Below are positions 47,145-60,023 of a DNA stretch of 64,000 bases, in pieces; position 1 is the stretch's first letter; the number at the start of each line of letters is the position of its first letter. The translations under genes were made by a program, and so were the position numbers. This DNA comes from Congeria kusceri (lineage: Eukaryota; Mollusca; Bivalvia; Myida; Dreissenidae), in the NCBI GenBank assembly GCA_027627225.1, contig JAPFQT010000034.1, positions 1,332,001-1,396,000 on the forward strand. The letters are read 5' to 3'. A model generated the notes under the pieces. The model was not told where the DNA came from. It made no database searches and saw only the letters and a list, made by a program, of their open reading frames with translations.

Positions 47145-48008
47145 AGGTACACAATCTCTCCCCTATAGTGACATTGAACAGTTTCCACCAGTGACAAGTA
47201 TTGTGAGGGTCTAAACGAGTCAAATGATATGAAATCTGGCTAAACAATTCAGGATTCATATCTAAATCAAGACTATTTTGGTGTATGCAAGTATACAAAA
47301 CATGCGAATATGGCAATTATTATTGATTGAAAATACATTTCGCACGGAACATAAGCATGTTTCAGGTATGTAATGGCATGGTAGATTTTTTGACAAACCC
47401 AAACTTGAACTTAAATGAAAGAAAACAATTTCTGACAGTCTTGAAACACATGTTTTACATCTTAAATAAGTACCTGAATCTGTACAGTGATTTTTCTAAG
47501 TAAAAATCCCCCAAAATAACAAATACTGTTTATAATACATAAAAACAGAATGAAATGAGTAAAATACAAACACCAATATGGAGAGGTTACAGGTACCGTC
47601 CAATTCTGACCACCACTAAAAATTATGATATTTACACCAGTTGTTCGCTTATACAGTAAAAGATAACAATAAACACACCTTCAGGAAATCATTTCAAGTT
47701 GAGCTAAACTCCAGAAATGTTTAATGAAACATAGGGAATAATGACAAAAATATTGCGGAAATAGGCAAACGGCAACCAAAGTTAACAACACTTTTCACTG
47801 CTTTTAGGAAACAGATCTAGTGCGTATGTAATAGTGTGAATTCCTTTCCGAAATAGCAGTATTATGTATTATGCAGTATTATGGTCTGTAATCATCTGGG
47901 TCTAATTTCTCAAAGGATGACCACCTTACACTTCTTATTTCATCAATCAAAATTATTATTTTAAAATTAATTTACAACACAATATATTATTTATTGTGAT
48001 TATCTATT
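47145..48008. other. No gene recognised
   Basis: AT-rich and without features. Confidence 0.4.
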
Positions 48009-48350
48009 TCAACACGATACTCGCTAATTTTTCTATAGACTAAGAACAAAATTATCAATGCTAGACTACCTAATAAACAACGCAACAAGAAGTCCCGATT
48101 CTGAGCGGAGCATAGTAAACAGTAGCTCCAATTAAATATTGCAAAAATATATGTCAAATCGTGTTACAATAGAAATAACTTTCGTATTATCATTGTTTAT
48201 CAGCCAATAAACAACTCTTTGTCGTTCTAATGCGCGGCCATTAAACAACTCGGACTAACGCCCTTGTGGTTTAATTCATATGCATCAGAACTCCAAATCG
48301 TTGTATATTGGCCAATAAACTACCATAAATCGAAAATTATTTCTTAATTA
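48009..48350 (+). repeat. Hairpin-tailed dispersed repeat, copy 5
   Basis: Near full-length, from CAACACGATACTCGCTAATT through GATTCTGAGCGGAGCATAGT to CTACCATAAATCGAAAATTA. Both inverted-repeat pairs of the 3' half are visible. Confidence 0.85.
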
Positions 48351-51300
48351 TAACACTTAACTTCAAACTGTTATATGTCTTGAAAACAGTATTTATATTA
48401 CTGCACACTTTATTGAAATATGAAAATGGTGAGCTTAAGCTTATCGTTTTAAAACATGCTGAAGAATTTGAGAAACTGGAGCCAGTACTCTGACAAATAA
48501 ATGGTTACCTTGACCTCTGTGGCACAGTAGACAAGCTATATTATCATTAATAGTGAACATATATGCTTATTAAGAGTAACAGGGACATTTTAAAAATCAG
48601 ACATCACAAATATGCTGCAGTTTAACATGTACAAGGTCAACACATATTTTGTTGAACAAATCCTTTGACATTATGAAGTATATTTACTTAGTAGAAACAG
48701 TATTTAGTGTCTTGAGGAATGAGCTTCAATCCAATAACTCAAAGATTACTTTGATAAATAACCTGGACGATGATGTGTAAGACCGTCAAAAACTCGTATA
48801 CTTTATATTTGCATATTAAATTTTTTCTTTGTTATTGTTCTTTGTAGCAGACTTTTTGTTTGAGTATTTAACCAAGTTTATTTCACCATTGCTTTAAAAT
48901 AACCCCACAAGTTGATCAACCAACTCATAGCAATAATGCAGGGGGGATCACTGTAGTAGGTTTTGTTTGAGGAGTCTTATAGAGTTCTCTCCCTGGAATT
49001 GTAACACCCAATTAATCTGCACTAGGAATTACTGTCACAGTTTCCTACTGAAATTATAAGACCAGCTACCTATTACTTAATAAGAATTTAACACATTAAT
49101 TGTTAACCCATGTCATGCGTTCATACAAACTACAATTCCAAGAGAATAACAGTCCTGTTGTTTTCAGCAGCATCCCTTTCAGTTTCAGCATGGTTGTACT
49201 CTTACTACAATACTTAATCATAAACTCTTCAAAAAACAATAATTCATTGGTCTCAAAGAATGAAAAATTGATTTTATATAGAAAATCAAAGATTCAAGTT
49301 TATATACAAAGACTGGATAAATTGCAACTGGAAATGAGAGATGCATTTGCCCCAATCTACAACCATGACAACAGAAATCAGCCTCAGAATCTCACAAACA
49401 ACATTGTTAAGTATCAGAGCAAGACTGCAGTTGAAGGATAGGAATCAATCACTGAAAATGTAAACTGAAGTAATACAAATAAAAATTTGGTTGGAAGATC
49501 TCAGAACTACTTGCTGTGCAAAGTATTGACAAAATATAATTAATTAAACTTATCTGTCTAACTCGTTGTCCACAAAAGTTTTATTTTGATTTTATTTCAT
49601 GAAACGTAATGATCAAATTGAAATTCCAAGTGTTATTTAAAAATTTCTACCTCTCCAAACATTAAATTACTTTCCACTTAAAATTTAGCAAGTTTAAATA
49701 AGATCAGTGGTGAAATGGGTGATACAGGGAATATAAGAACAGGATTTAGTTTGCCTAACAGGATCAATAACTGGTTTTACTTGCCAGACCTGACTAGTTT
49801 CAACAGATTACATGTGAATATTTGGTCAACATTGGTTTAACTATTAAGGCTTATTTGTGAATGAAATACAATTTGGTGACGGGCAGAAGTCAACGCACAA
49901 GAGGTTCTTTATACCGATAGCTTACGGATCATGTTGAATTGTATGCTTAATTGTTTAATTGGTAATAGACATTTCCAACTTTGACGAATCTGATGTTGGA
50001 AACTTAATCAGATAAGCAGTATGTAACCTTTGGGGTTGTCTCAAGTTTATTGTATAATTTGACGATGCAATAAAATGTGTGTTTCTGGAAAGATAAAAAA
50101 CATGTTAGTTGGGTGTTTCACATATGCATGCAACAAACACTTCGTCCTTGCTTTTTGTTAAAAAAAGTAGTTTCTATGATATATTTCAGTATGCAATATA
50201 TAACAAGACGTTACGCGTAATAAACATGCCGTTTCCTTGGTCTCACACTAGTTAGTATGCAGAGCACGTGTATGTCATGCTTTTTGGTAAACTCATGTTA
50301 ATTTATATTTATGAGTTTAAATTTGAAAGAAATATCATTAAGGTAAAAAATAGATATGCAATATCTAACATACACTTAAATTATATGTTTTACTTGTTTT
50401 CCAGTAGTTCATTAACTGATGTATTTTAAATACACACTGAATTGTAAACACCAATATTTTACAGTCGATCATTTTATCCACACGATGTTACGGTAATGCA
50501 ACTTTGTGTCACACGATATTCACGTGATTCTTGAAATCAACAAAGAGCATGTGCCTAGCAGTGTAGTACTATATATATTTCTGTATTGGTTTCTTATGTT
50601 TTAATAGACATACTGTAACACACTGATTGTTGTTGACTTTTTATAGACAATTTATCTGCCATATTTATAATGTTCACCACTAAAGGAAGACCCTACCAAG
50701 CATACAACATGCTGATCATTTTATACAATGTTTAACAATTAATAATTTAGAAACCTTTCCTGTTTCCCCGTTCAAAAACAGGTTAGCGGACTATATAAAA
50801 TGACCAACGTTTCAAGAAAAGAATGGTATGCGAGGTCAATGTGACAAATTGGGCTATTGACGTAACATCACATACCATCATATCACTTAAAACATAAAAT
50901 ATATCATTCCAAGTAAGATTTACAGTTGTTCTTATGTTTTTTGCTGTGTGATGATATATATCCAAACATAAATCAATTGATCGCACATATTAATCAGCCA
51001 ATATTGTGCATGTGTTAAAACCGAGCATCATGCTAAATAGTACAAGGCCGTATGAAGAGCATGATGCTCAGTCTAACGATCATGATGCTCGTTTCTATGA
51101 GCATATGCAGGTGTCAGTCCACACATTTCAGGTCTCTCTATCTAATTAAGACATTAAACACATGACAAAAACCTAAGCATATTCCAATCTTGCTATAAAT
51201 TATCAATTGAATGTACAGTAATGTAGTGAATCTTTCACGCTTAGTACTGGTTCTACCCAGGAAACATACTCGGGAATGTTTAAATACGCCACATATTGGT

Positions 51301-51913
51301 GACTGAAACAACATTTGATCCTGCCAGATGATGGCCTGTGTCGAGAACAATAAACTGGCTACGAGTAATAGTGTCTATGACTTTGGTTTATTCTAGTCCT
51401 AACTGTCATATGCTCATTTCAGATTATGTACATTTCATGAATTATGTTTCTTAGTTTAAGAAACGGTATGATGCCATGTGAAACTTTTTTAGTATACGGC
51501 GATAAACGAGCAATTTAGTACCGAAAATCAAGATGAGTTATAGCTTCTGACTCAGAAGAGTGGACTTCCATATTAATATCGTCTGTCGTCGACGTAAACC
51601 ATTTACTTAACAACTTCTCGGAAACCGCTTAGTGCCTTTAAATCTAACTTAGCAGGAATGTTCTTGATGACAAGTTTAACTTTTTAGACCTTGTACGTGC
51701 CTTTAAATTAATCAGAGAAACACTGATCATGACGTTTTTGATTTATGCATACGAATTGCAGAGGAAAGTTTACCCTGTTCCATTACTTACTGACAGTAAA
51801 ATTACCTTAATAAGCATACAGTTATATTTCAACATGCTTTATAATGACGGACAAAGGGACGTAACAAAAGAACTGTTGTTTGTTCACGAGGCGAATTTGT
51901 GCATGAGCATCGA
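48351..51913. other. No gene established; short hairpin and SINE fragment
   Basis: Long AT-rich stretch. A 109-codon frame from ATG 49115 to 49441 is the longest, but it is Asn/Gln/Lys-rich with no domain. GAGCATCATGCT (51023-51034) is perfectly inverted at 51058-51069. TAGTACTGGTTCTACCCAGG at 51242 is a SINE-body fragment. Confidence 0.4.
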
Positions 51914-52242
51914 AGTTTTTTAATACCTTCAATTAAGGTATCTATCTTTTCTTCCATACTTTACGGGCTAAATGGTTATTTGTATATGCTATTTTAACAG
52001 TTAATGTTAATTAATGTAATAATTATCTGCATATCAATACCTTGTCACTGAACAATATCGCAGTTATCACGTACAAGTTTTTTAATACCTTCAATTAAGG
52101 TATCTATCTTTTCTTCCATACTTTACGGGCTAAATGGTTATTTGTATATGCTATTTTAACAGTTAATGTTAATTAATGTAATAATTATCTGCATATCAAC
52201 ACCTGGTCACTGAACAATATCGCAGTTATCACGTACAAGTTT
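51914..52242. repeat. Recent 162-bp tandem duplication
   Basis: Two adjacent copies (51914-52075 and 52076-52237, with a few more bases) differ at about two positions near their ends (ATACCTTG against ACACCTGG). Each contains the palindromic TACCTTCAATTAAGGTA. The frame 51729-51923 stops just inside the first copy. Confidence 0.9.
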
Positions 52243-52289
52243 AAATAATATAAACAGTTAGTTCAATGTTTATAAATGACACCGAAGAC

Positions 52290-53147
52290 AAAGGTGAAAG
52301 AATCAAAATTTTATTCACACGCACAATATAAAGTTTGTTGTTATAACATGCTACATAAAAAACAGTACAACAATCATCACATATGTTTAATTATGTCATC
52401 AATGCATTTTCAATAAATGTTTAAATACGTGAAAAATAATTATATATCTTAATTGTCTCCATTGTCTGAAGATTAACATACATCACTTACACAGAACAGA
52501 AAATGCATATGCATCCAACACTACAAGCAGGTAAGTTATTTATGTCCGATTGTTTTCGCTTAACTTCCAGCACAAGTGTCAATGTTATAATAAACGATGT
52601 TAATTCATCATCAGTATAAAACTAAATACAATTAACCAATTTAACATCATGTTTACTTTTTATATGATGAAACTAAACAATACTCCAATCATCAATGTCT
52701 TTTCAATGCAGAAAATTACAATACATCCTTCATATTTCAAAAACAAGTATTTATATAACATTGCAGTGTCACGTTTTCAAGTAATTGATCAAATACATTT
52801 CTCAAATATGTGTACAAATGACAGTCTAAAAATAGCAATTGTCATGTACATTGTACATGTATATTTGTGTACACACATTGACTCCTAAATTAAAATTGTC
52901 CCAGGTATTTGTCCTTTAACATACATCATATATAACTTGTTAAGTTAAGGACAAATGCAAAAACACTTATTTGATACAAATAACGCAGACTATTGGTTCC
53001 AAAGTCATACTGTCATAATTATGATAAATGTATAGTATTACACAGAAATATAACGCAGTACACAATATATCATTTCTAACTTACAACTGTCATTTTAAGA
53101 TAACCATATTTGTTATTATACAAATGTCTGATACATGTAAAAGTAAG
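52290..53147 (-). other. Probable 3' untranslated region of the TRIM-like gene
   Basis: Downstream of the stop codon at 53148 the minus strand is AT-rich, with no recognised repeat family. The first convincing AATAAA (plus TTTATT at about 52309-52314) lies some 840 bases on. I infer the 3' end lies just beyond it. Plus-strand frames here (52649-52888, 53028-53231) are incidental. Confidence 0.4.
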
Positions 53148-53500
53148 CTATTGCAGTTTGAACACCAGGATGTTGTTCTTGTTGAATCGTCCCACAATGA
53201 TGGAGGCTGTGTGCCTGTTGTAGCATACTGAGTATGGGTCCCCCACTCCATCCCTGTCTGTAGCCAGAGTGGCCAGCTTCTTCCTGCCCTCCCTGTCCAC
53301 CTGTATGATAGTCTGGGACCAGTTTCCACCGACCAACACCTGGCCTGCAGGTGTCACATGTACAGCCAGTGGGTATCGTAGTTCAGGGTCCTCCAATGTA
53401 GAGAGTACCGACCCATCCCTGGCCAGGGTGAGGAGCTTGTGCTGGGACCAGGTGGTGATGTATATCAGATCCCCAGTGGGACTCACAGCACACCTCCGTA
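53148..53500 (-). CDS. Exon 3 (last coding exon) of the TRIM-like gene
   Basis: Encodes the last propeller blades (RRCAVSPTGDLIYITTWSQ, VHVTPAGQVLVGGNWSQ, SIIVGRFNKNNILVFKLQ) and a TAG stop at 53150-53148. Its C-terminal NNILVF pattern is usual for this family. Confidence 0.92.
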
Positions 53501-56500
53501 CTGCAAAACAGAGTCACGTCAAGATATTAAATTACTTTAAATGTTTAATAACGTTAATAAACAAACTGCAGTGACATCGTATTATTAATGCGTCGTTAAA
53601 CAGACAATTACGCGTCTTAAAGATCTTCATAAAATCCAATAATAATAAATATTTTAGTGGGACAGGAAGGTTCTGTATCAGTTTATTGCCTAACAGTTTG
53701 ACACGTTGACTGGTGAGTTAGAATTGAAGTCTACCACAATTACACAGATGGAAACGATTACACGGTACAGTGAACATGTACGCATGAATGTGTCAGCTGA
53801 TGTAACTATATGCAGTAATAATGGATTTCCTATACATGTATACATGATTACGATATATTGACATATTAGTGAAATTGACACGAGCTGACATATTTCATAC
53901 ATGTGCACGTACAATATTGTGACTGTAGTTACGTTTGTAACATTTTACTACAAGAAAATAATGTATCAAAACAAATGGGTTTGGAACTTTTCTATCTAGT
54001 CCTTCCTCACCAGTTATAAAAGCCAGTAACTGTGGTTAATTTTATAATGTTTATAAACATAAATAAGGAAATTTCTCAAATTTCAAATACAACAATTTGA
54101 GGTTTATTGATTGAATATAATGTTATGAAGCAACGTTAATTATAAAAATAATTATACATGTATAGTTATTTCCAAATCACAAAGTTTACACAATAGGTCA
54201 CAAGGTGCGTCATTGAAAAGCACTCAGTGTCTATTTATAGACATGCCATGTAGTGACAGTCAAAATACATGATTACTCATATATATAAATCAATAATACT
54301 GAAAATCATTCTTAACTGCTGTTGTAAACTTAAACTGACACACGTACATTCTACAACTATGCAGTCTTACAATTACTTTATGATACATATTTCTAATAAT
54401 ATCCGGATGAACCCGCCATGATTCTAACCTGTATACTCATCTGATGTATCCTTATACAGCTTGCTGACCAGTTTCCCACTCAGCGTGTACTTGTACAGTG
54501 CAGTAGTATCAGTGACATACAGCTCCCCCTGGTGGTGGGCGATACTTGCACAGTAATGTCGTAACTGAAGCTTCCTGCCCTTCACCAGCTGCCCATTGTT
54601 GACAGAGATAAACTGGATCTCATGTGTGTTAGCATCATTCACAGTAACAGCAACTTCACTGTGTGTTATATGACATATGGCCCATGGATAAGTAGACACA
54701 TCACAATGAGTAAGCACCCTGTACTGCTGGTCCAGCAGCTTTAATTTCTTATTACTGTTGTCTACAACAAGAATCTGGCCATCAGGGAGAACACATATGC
54801 CACTGATATAGCATGGTGGTGAATCACTTGGTATGCTCACATCATACTCTGACTTTCCTTTAACAGTCAATACTTGGTCTGGGTTTCCCTGCACTGTCAA
54901 TGGCTGGGTACTGCGTACAATCCTCCCCAGACCTGACAGTGTGGACAAGTACTGCTCAATGTCACTGTTAGGCTGGAATGTTAGTGAACTTTTAACCTGA
55001 ACAGAGTTCTCCTTCAAATATGTTTCAGACTGTTGTATTTTGTCGCTACATTTCTTGCTCGCTATAAAGGAGAGTTCTTTCATGCTCATATCACTTATGT
55101 CCTGAATGGCTTCATGCAGTATTTTCAAGTCGTCACGAAGCCTTCTGCAGTTGTTCACATCTGTCTTGAGAGAAGCTTGCAGGTTTGTGAGTGTATTTTT
55201 CATTTCCTTCAAAGTGATTTTTTCAATATTGTCTAAAGTGTAATTTATTTTCCTGCGTGTTTCTTGTATTTTGTGTAATTGTTCATCATATGAACCCTGC
55301 AGTGATTTAATGCCGGTCTCCCAATTTGTTTGAAGATTGTTCATTTGTTCCTGAATTGTTTGAAGCTTCACTGCAAACTGCTGCAGGTCAGTTGACTGGG
55401 TTTTGACACACTCAGATACAAGCGTCACTTTGGTGCACTGTCTGAAACAAAATATAGTATATTATAATAAAATGCTTAAAATAATTTTTCTTAAATATAA
55501 AAAAATCCTGTTATACATATTCTAAGTTCAAAGCTTATGAGATGGATGGTTTAGATTGGCCATTTCAAAACATTATGTGGCGTGTCATGGGAAAACCGGG
55601 CTTAATGCATGTGCGTAAAGTGTCATCCCGGATCAGCCTGTGCGGATTCCGCAACAGGCTAATCAGGGATGGCACTTTCTGCCTATAGTGGATTTATATT
55701 TAGAAGAGACTTCCTTGAAACAGAAAATACCATAAAAGCTTAAAGTGCTGTCCCGGATTAGCCTGTGCGGACTGCACAGGCTAATCCGGGACGACATTTA
55801 CGCACATGCATTAAGCACAGTTTTCCCACAACGTGCCTCATATAGTCTTCTACTGGATATTTAAGCGTACTTTGGCACATAAAATATAACGAAGGCACAT
55901 GAGTGTCTGTTTTGCTCCAATTGCTTATAAAGTAAGGAGTGTCAGAAGCAAAAGGACCCTGCTGATAAGCCATATAACAAAAGAAGAGCTGTAGGAGGAC
56001 AGCTAGCTAGACTTTTCTTGTGCTTGTCAGAGTTACTGGCAATTTTTTCTTAAACAAGAAACATGGAAATTCCCAGAAAACCAAATTTTTCAAACAAAAT
56101 GCATTAAAGTCAGCACATCAATAAAAATTTTAGTAATGGTAAACTTGACCTTAACCACACCCACCCCATATGCAATCCCAAGCAAGGTCTCGATATAAGG
56201 TATCTATGCACTAAGTTTCATAAAAATATCTCAATGCGTTCTTAAGTTATTGAGCGGTTACCATTTTTCTATTTTTAGTACCAGTGACCTTGACCCCACA
56301 TGCAATCCCAAGCAAGGTCTCTATATAAAGTATCTATGTATAAAGTTTCATTAAAATATCTCAATGCGTTCTAAAGTTATTGAGCGGAAACCGTTTTTCT
56401 ATTTCAGTAACAGTGACCTTGACCCTTGACCCTAAACGCAATCGCAAGTGAGGTCTCGATATAAGGTATGTTTGTATTAAGTTCTCAAGTTATTGAGCGG

Positions 56501-58728
56501 AAACTGTCTATTCTATTTTTAGTAACAGTGACCTTGACCCACCCACCACATATGTAATCCCAAGCGAGGTCTCGCTATAAGATATCTATGTTTGAAGTTT
56601 CATTAAAATAGCTTAATCGGTTCTCGAGTTAGGGAGCGGAAACAAAAAATTGAGAAACTAGCTTACTGAAAAACTTTAACCTGTCCATTTCTAAGGGTAA
56701 AAAGGCCCACAATTTTGTCAATTTCAAACTAGAGTTATCATAATTGGCTTATGAGTTCATTTTAATATAGGAAATAAGTGTTCTAAGTTTGAATGAAATC
56801 CCTCATGCCATTCCTGAGAAACCAGCTTACCAAAAATCTTTAACCTGTCCATATAGCTTATATGTAAAATTTCTCAGTGTAAAAAGGCCCATAATTTTGA
56901 CAAATTTCAAACTAGTGTTACCAAACTTGGCCTATAGGTTCATTTTAATGTAGGGAATAAATGTTTTAACTTTTAATGAAATCCCTCAAGCCATTCCTGA
57001 GAAACGAGCTTACCAAAAAACTTTAACGTAACTCGGATGCCGACGCCGGGGCGAGTAGAAAAGCTTGCCTTTTCTTAGAAAAGTCGAGCTAAAAAGGCCC
57101 CCACCACTGGCGGCCAAGTTTTTTAGCAAATCAAAATAATTCAATAATTTTGGTAAAATTACTTCAAAATCCAACCAGTGGTTTCTAACATAAAGATCTT
57201 CAAATTTTTTAATATAATCCAATTAGGAAAAATGGCCCGCCCCCTGGCGGCCATTTTTTTAAGGACTTAAACCATTTGAGGAACTTTGGTAGAAAAACAA
57301 CCAAGGAGCATTTCTGTCAAAGAAGTTTGAAATCCAAACAAGTGGTTTTTGACAAAAAGATTTTCAAATTTTTCAATAAAAACATATAACGTAAAAATGC
57401 CCTGCCTCCGTAGTTTTTACAACAGACCTTACTAATTTGAAAAACTTTTGTAGATAACCTCCCAAGGAACAGTGCGTGAATAATTTCTAAATCCAACCAA
57501 TAATTTCAGACAAAGATTTTCAATACAGCCATTTAAGAAAAAAATGGCCCGCCCCCTGGTGGCTATGTTGTTTTTCAACTGAGCATCAACATTTGAGAAA
57601 TTTTGGTAGAGGACCACCCAAGGAACATTTTTCTAAATTATATGAAAATTCACCCAGAGGTTGAGGATGAGATGTCATTTAAAGATGTTTCTATTTTTTA
57701 ACGCCATGGTGGCCATTTTTGTGCAGCGTACTGGAACAATTGGAACAATTGGAGTGACTCTGATAGAGGACAATCCAAGAAACATTTGTGTGAAGTTTCA
57801 GCAAAGTTGGCCAACTGGTTTTCGAGGAGATGAAAGGAAAACACTATGGACGCACGCACACACACACAACCGAACCGCCATGGCATAAGCTCGCTGGCCT
57901 TCGGTCAGTTTAGCTTAAAATGAATATGCCAGCATTGGAATAAAGGTTACCGTGTTTGCAAAATAGTTAAGAAAAGGCAATAATAGTATTTTCAAAGATT
58001 GAGCATGAGTAGCCATTTATATATCAGATACAATAGTTTCACACTCAACCCTCAATGTGTAACTGATATCAAGACGAGTGGTATTGAAGTCAATCTCAAA
58101 CTGTACTAACCTTGATATGTATTGATTTTATAAAATGTTAACATTCAGGTAGTCAGTTTACCTGTTAAACATTGGTATCCAGGTAAAACCTGGAAGTTAA
58201 AACTGCACCATTTCTGATATATATAAATATATGGGGTTCTCAAGCCAATCGTTACATGTATGTTACTGTCCTCAACTTAATTCTTGTTTATATTAATAAA
58301 CATACTAAATCAGGTTAGTCTAAAAAGTAAATTGTCTAATAATAAGGATTATTGTTATCTTAACAATCATTTAACAAAAATGTCATAAGATACCTGTGAT
58401 TAAGTAGAATACAATTTGAGCAGCACAGCTGTCCATGGTCTTCACAGAAAATTTCCAATTTTTTATCTTTGTGAACTTCGCATTTCAACAGAAAATCCTC
58501 CACTTTCTTTGAAATTGGCCATTTGTTCATATCTCCCCTTCCATAAGGGGAATGTTTTTTAAACAACTGACTATGAAGATGAATACATTTTCCACAATAA
58601 AACTTTGAACATGTTTCACAGTAAAATTCAGCGACTACTTCAATAGACTGCTCTTCGCAGGTAGAACAACAAAAATCTTTAAATTCATCTGACCCTTTAG
58701 CAACAGTAGACATAGAAAATGTCGCCAT
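53148..58728 (-). CDS. TRIM-like protein: two B-boxes, coiled coil, beta-propeller; no RING (566 aa)
   Basis: Coding exons are 58728-58394, 55441-54429 and 53500-53148, with GT/AG borders (CACAG|GTATC, TTTCAG|ACAG, ACAG|GTTAG, TTGCAG|TACG). Phases 2 and 1 match and give 1701 bases. Residues about 20-60 form a first B-box (CCSTC...CETC...CGKC). Residues 83-111 form a second (CEVH...CEDH...CSNC...NH), completed across the first junction as LNHRQCTK. Residues about 120-270 are a Gln/Leu-rich coiled coil for dimerisation. From about 320 to the end lies a beta-propeller of NHL/TRIM71 style (CVLPDGQILVVDNSNKKLKL, GRKKLATLATD), split by intron 2. The start is the ATG in AAAATGGCGACA. No RING precedes it, so E3 ligase activity is not expected from this protein alone. 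In bivalves such genes form large families linked by inference to innate immunity. Confidence 0.9.
54429..55441 (-). CDS. Exon 2 of the TRIM-like gene
   Basis: A 1013-base exon coding for the end of B-box 2, the coiled coil and the first two thirds of the propeller. It starts with the last base of Arg112 and ends with the first base of Val450. Its open frame is the longest in the window. Confidence 0.92.
55588..55828. mobile_element. Foldback element, near-complete copy, in TRIM intron 1
   Basis: A 241-bp element whose ends TGGGAAAACCGGGCTTAATG and its complement (CATTAAGCACAGTTTTCCCA) are inverted with two or three mismatches. Two internal hairpins are built on CCCGGATTAGCCTGTGCGGA. It defines the full unit of which 3053-3179 is a fragment. 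No target duplication is evident. Confidence 0.8.
56105..56645. repeat. Tandem repeat, about 125-bp unit, four copies, in TRIM intron 1
   Basis: Units carry CAGTGACCTTGACC, GCAATCCCAAGCAAGGTCTC, AAGTTTCATTAAAATATCTC and TTATTGAGCGGAAACCG. Similar GACCTTGACC words occur in the arrays at 60250 and 62740. Confidence 0.8.
56646..57089. repeat. Tandem repeat, about 175-bp unit, two copies, with GACGCCGGGG end
   Basis: Two units share AAAACTTTAACCTGTCC, AAAAAGGCCCAYAATTTTG and CATTCCTGAGAAAC. They are followed by GATGCCGACGCCGGGGCGAG and a short hairpin (AAGCTTGCCTTTTCTTAGAA). Confidence 0.75.
57090..57917 (+). repeat. AACAAGAGGG-family repeat without head, in TRIM intron 1
   Basis: About four units with GGCGGCCATTTTTTTAA, CCAAGGAACATTTCTGT and TTGAAATCCAACCAGTGG, ending in GGACGCACGCACACACACAC and a GGTCAGTTTAGCTTAAAAT terminus. 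The 5' head module is missing or replaced. Confidence 0.7.
58394..58728 (-). CDS. Exon 1 (first coding exon) of the TRIM-like gene
   Basis: Holds the start codon and both B-boxes up to Asn110-His111-Arg112. The frame runs past the splice donor for ten codons before a stop, which confirms that the donor at 58393-58392 is used. Confidence 0.9.
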
Positions 58729-58954
58729 TTTGCTTATTGACTTTCAGCAAACAAAACTTTACAACTTAAATTAAATTGAAATATTAATGTCACAGTGTCT
58801 CTGTTTAAATTAATAAATATGCCAGAAAGCACACATTAAATGTAGTGGCAATTATAGTCAAGCAATAAAAACTTCCAACTGAACAGAAACCAAGATAACC
58901 TTCAAATGACGCTCAGTGGTCTGATACATGTACCAGTAAACAGTGTAACTATGT

Positions 58955-58990
58955 GAACTGTCACGTGAGTATTAGGTCACGTGAGTATTG
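58955..58990. promoter_or_regulatory. Duplicated CACGTG (E-box) upstream of the TRIM-like gene
   Basis: A 16-base unit GTCACGTGAGTATTRG is repeated directly, placing CACGTG at 58962-58967 and 58978-58983, about 240 bases upstream of the start codon. GTCACGTGA resembles the site used by MITF/TFE-type bHLH-zip factors, which regulate lysosome and immune genes in animals. Function is inferred from position and duplication only. Confidence 0.45.
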
Positions 58991-59587
58991 GATTAATTTA
59001 AATATTGCACTGCAACAAACGTTTTGTAGCTGAAATGTAGGTTACATTGAACAAGTTTTTATCACACAGACCAAATGCAGCTGGTTTAAACGTGTACTGA
59101 TCAATGTCTATAGAATGTTTATTATTTAAGATATTTACCACACTGACTATTTTATCACAGTTGTCATTTCCTTATCCAAAATAGCAAACTGATTTGATCT
59201 TTTTCTCTTTAGTCATTTTAAAAACAATTTCCCTGTTTAATTCTTGTAATATTTTGCCAACTCCAATAATTAAAACCAAAGGGAGACAACTCCTGTCCTA
59301 AAACACTTTAATTGTCTGACCCACATTAAGGACACACTGTCAGTATCAAATGTGGGTTCCAACTGATTATGTGAAGACTCACAATCAAACTTCAAATACA
59401 AAGTGAGGCAGCAACTGCTTTAAAAATATTTGTTTATATTTGCCTTTTTACAAAGTTTTTCTGTAAAGGTCAACTTTATTGGAAATCATCTGAACATATA
59501 TGCCCATTTTTTTTTTCAAGTTTTTCAACTTCCTTATAGTGTTTCAGAGAACAAGTTTAAAGCAAAATGTTCACAATAAATGACAAT

Positions 59588-59878
59588 TCTAACATGTAAT
59601 ATGCAGAATTTTTCTATAGACAAAGAAAAAAATTCACCGTTGTTAAACTATCAATATACAACCCAAAATTAGTTTAGAAACTGTAAAATACAAATTGCAT
59701 TGTAACTGCAAAAAAAATTGTGCTAGGTCATGTTACAATTGAAATAATTTTTGCATTATCGTTATTAATCGGCTAATAAACACTAACAGCCTTGTGGTTT
59801 AATTCATACGCATCAGAACACAAAATCGCTGTTTATTAGCCGATAAACAACTCTAAATGCACAATTATTTCTGAATTA
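59588..59878 (+). repeat. Hairpin-tailed dispersed repeat, copy 6
   Basis: Diverged copy: ATTCTAACATGTAATATGCA, TTTTTCTATAGACAAAGAAA, ..., TTAGCCGATAAACAACTCTA. It is followed by GATCAGGTGAGCTAAAAAT, the terminus of the AACAAGAGGG family. Confidence 0.75.
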
Positions 59879-60023
59879 ACGACAGACATCGGAGGATGAC
59901 TGACCACAATATCTCTCAGTTCGAGATCAGGTGAGCTAAAAATCTGTTGGGTGCAACCACACTACATTTAGGCAGGGGTCACTGCTTTAGCAACTGGTGT
60001 TGTTGATCTCCATGTCATCTTAC

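Noticed and set aside
49100..49441. 113-codon plus-strand frame
   Set aside because: Begins with TTG. From the first ATG it is a low-complexity Asn/Gln/Lys-rich peptide in AT-rich DNA with no supporting signals.
53028..53574. Plus-strand frames over the TRIM exon 3
   Set aside because: Antisense shadows of the well-supported minus-strand exon.
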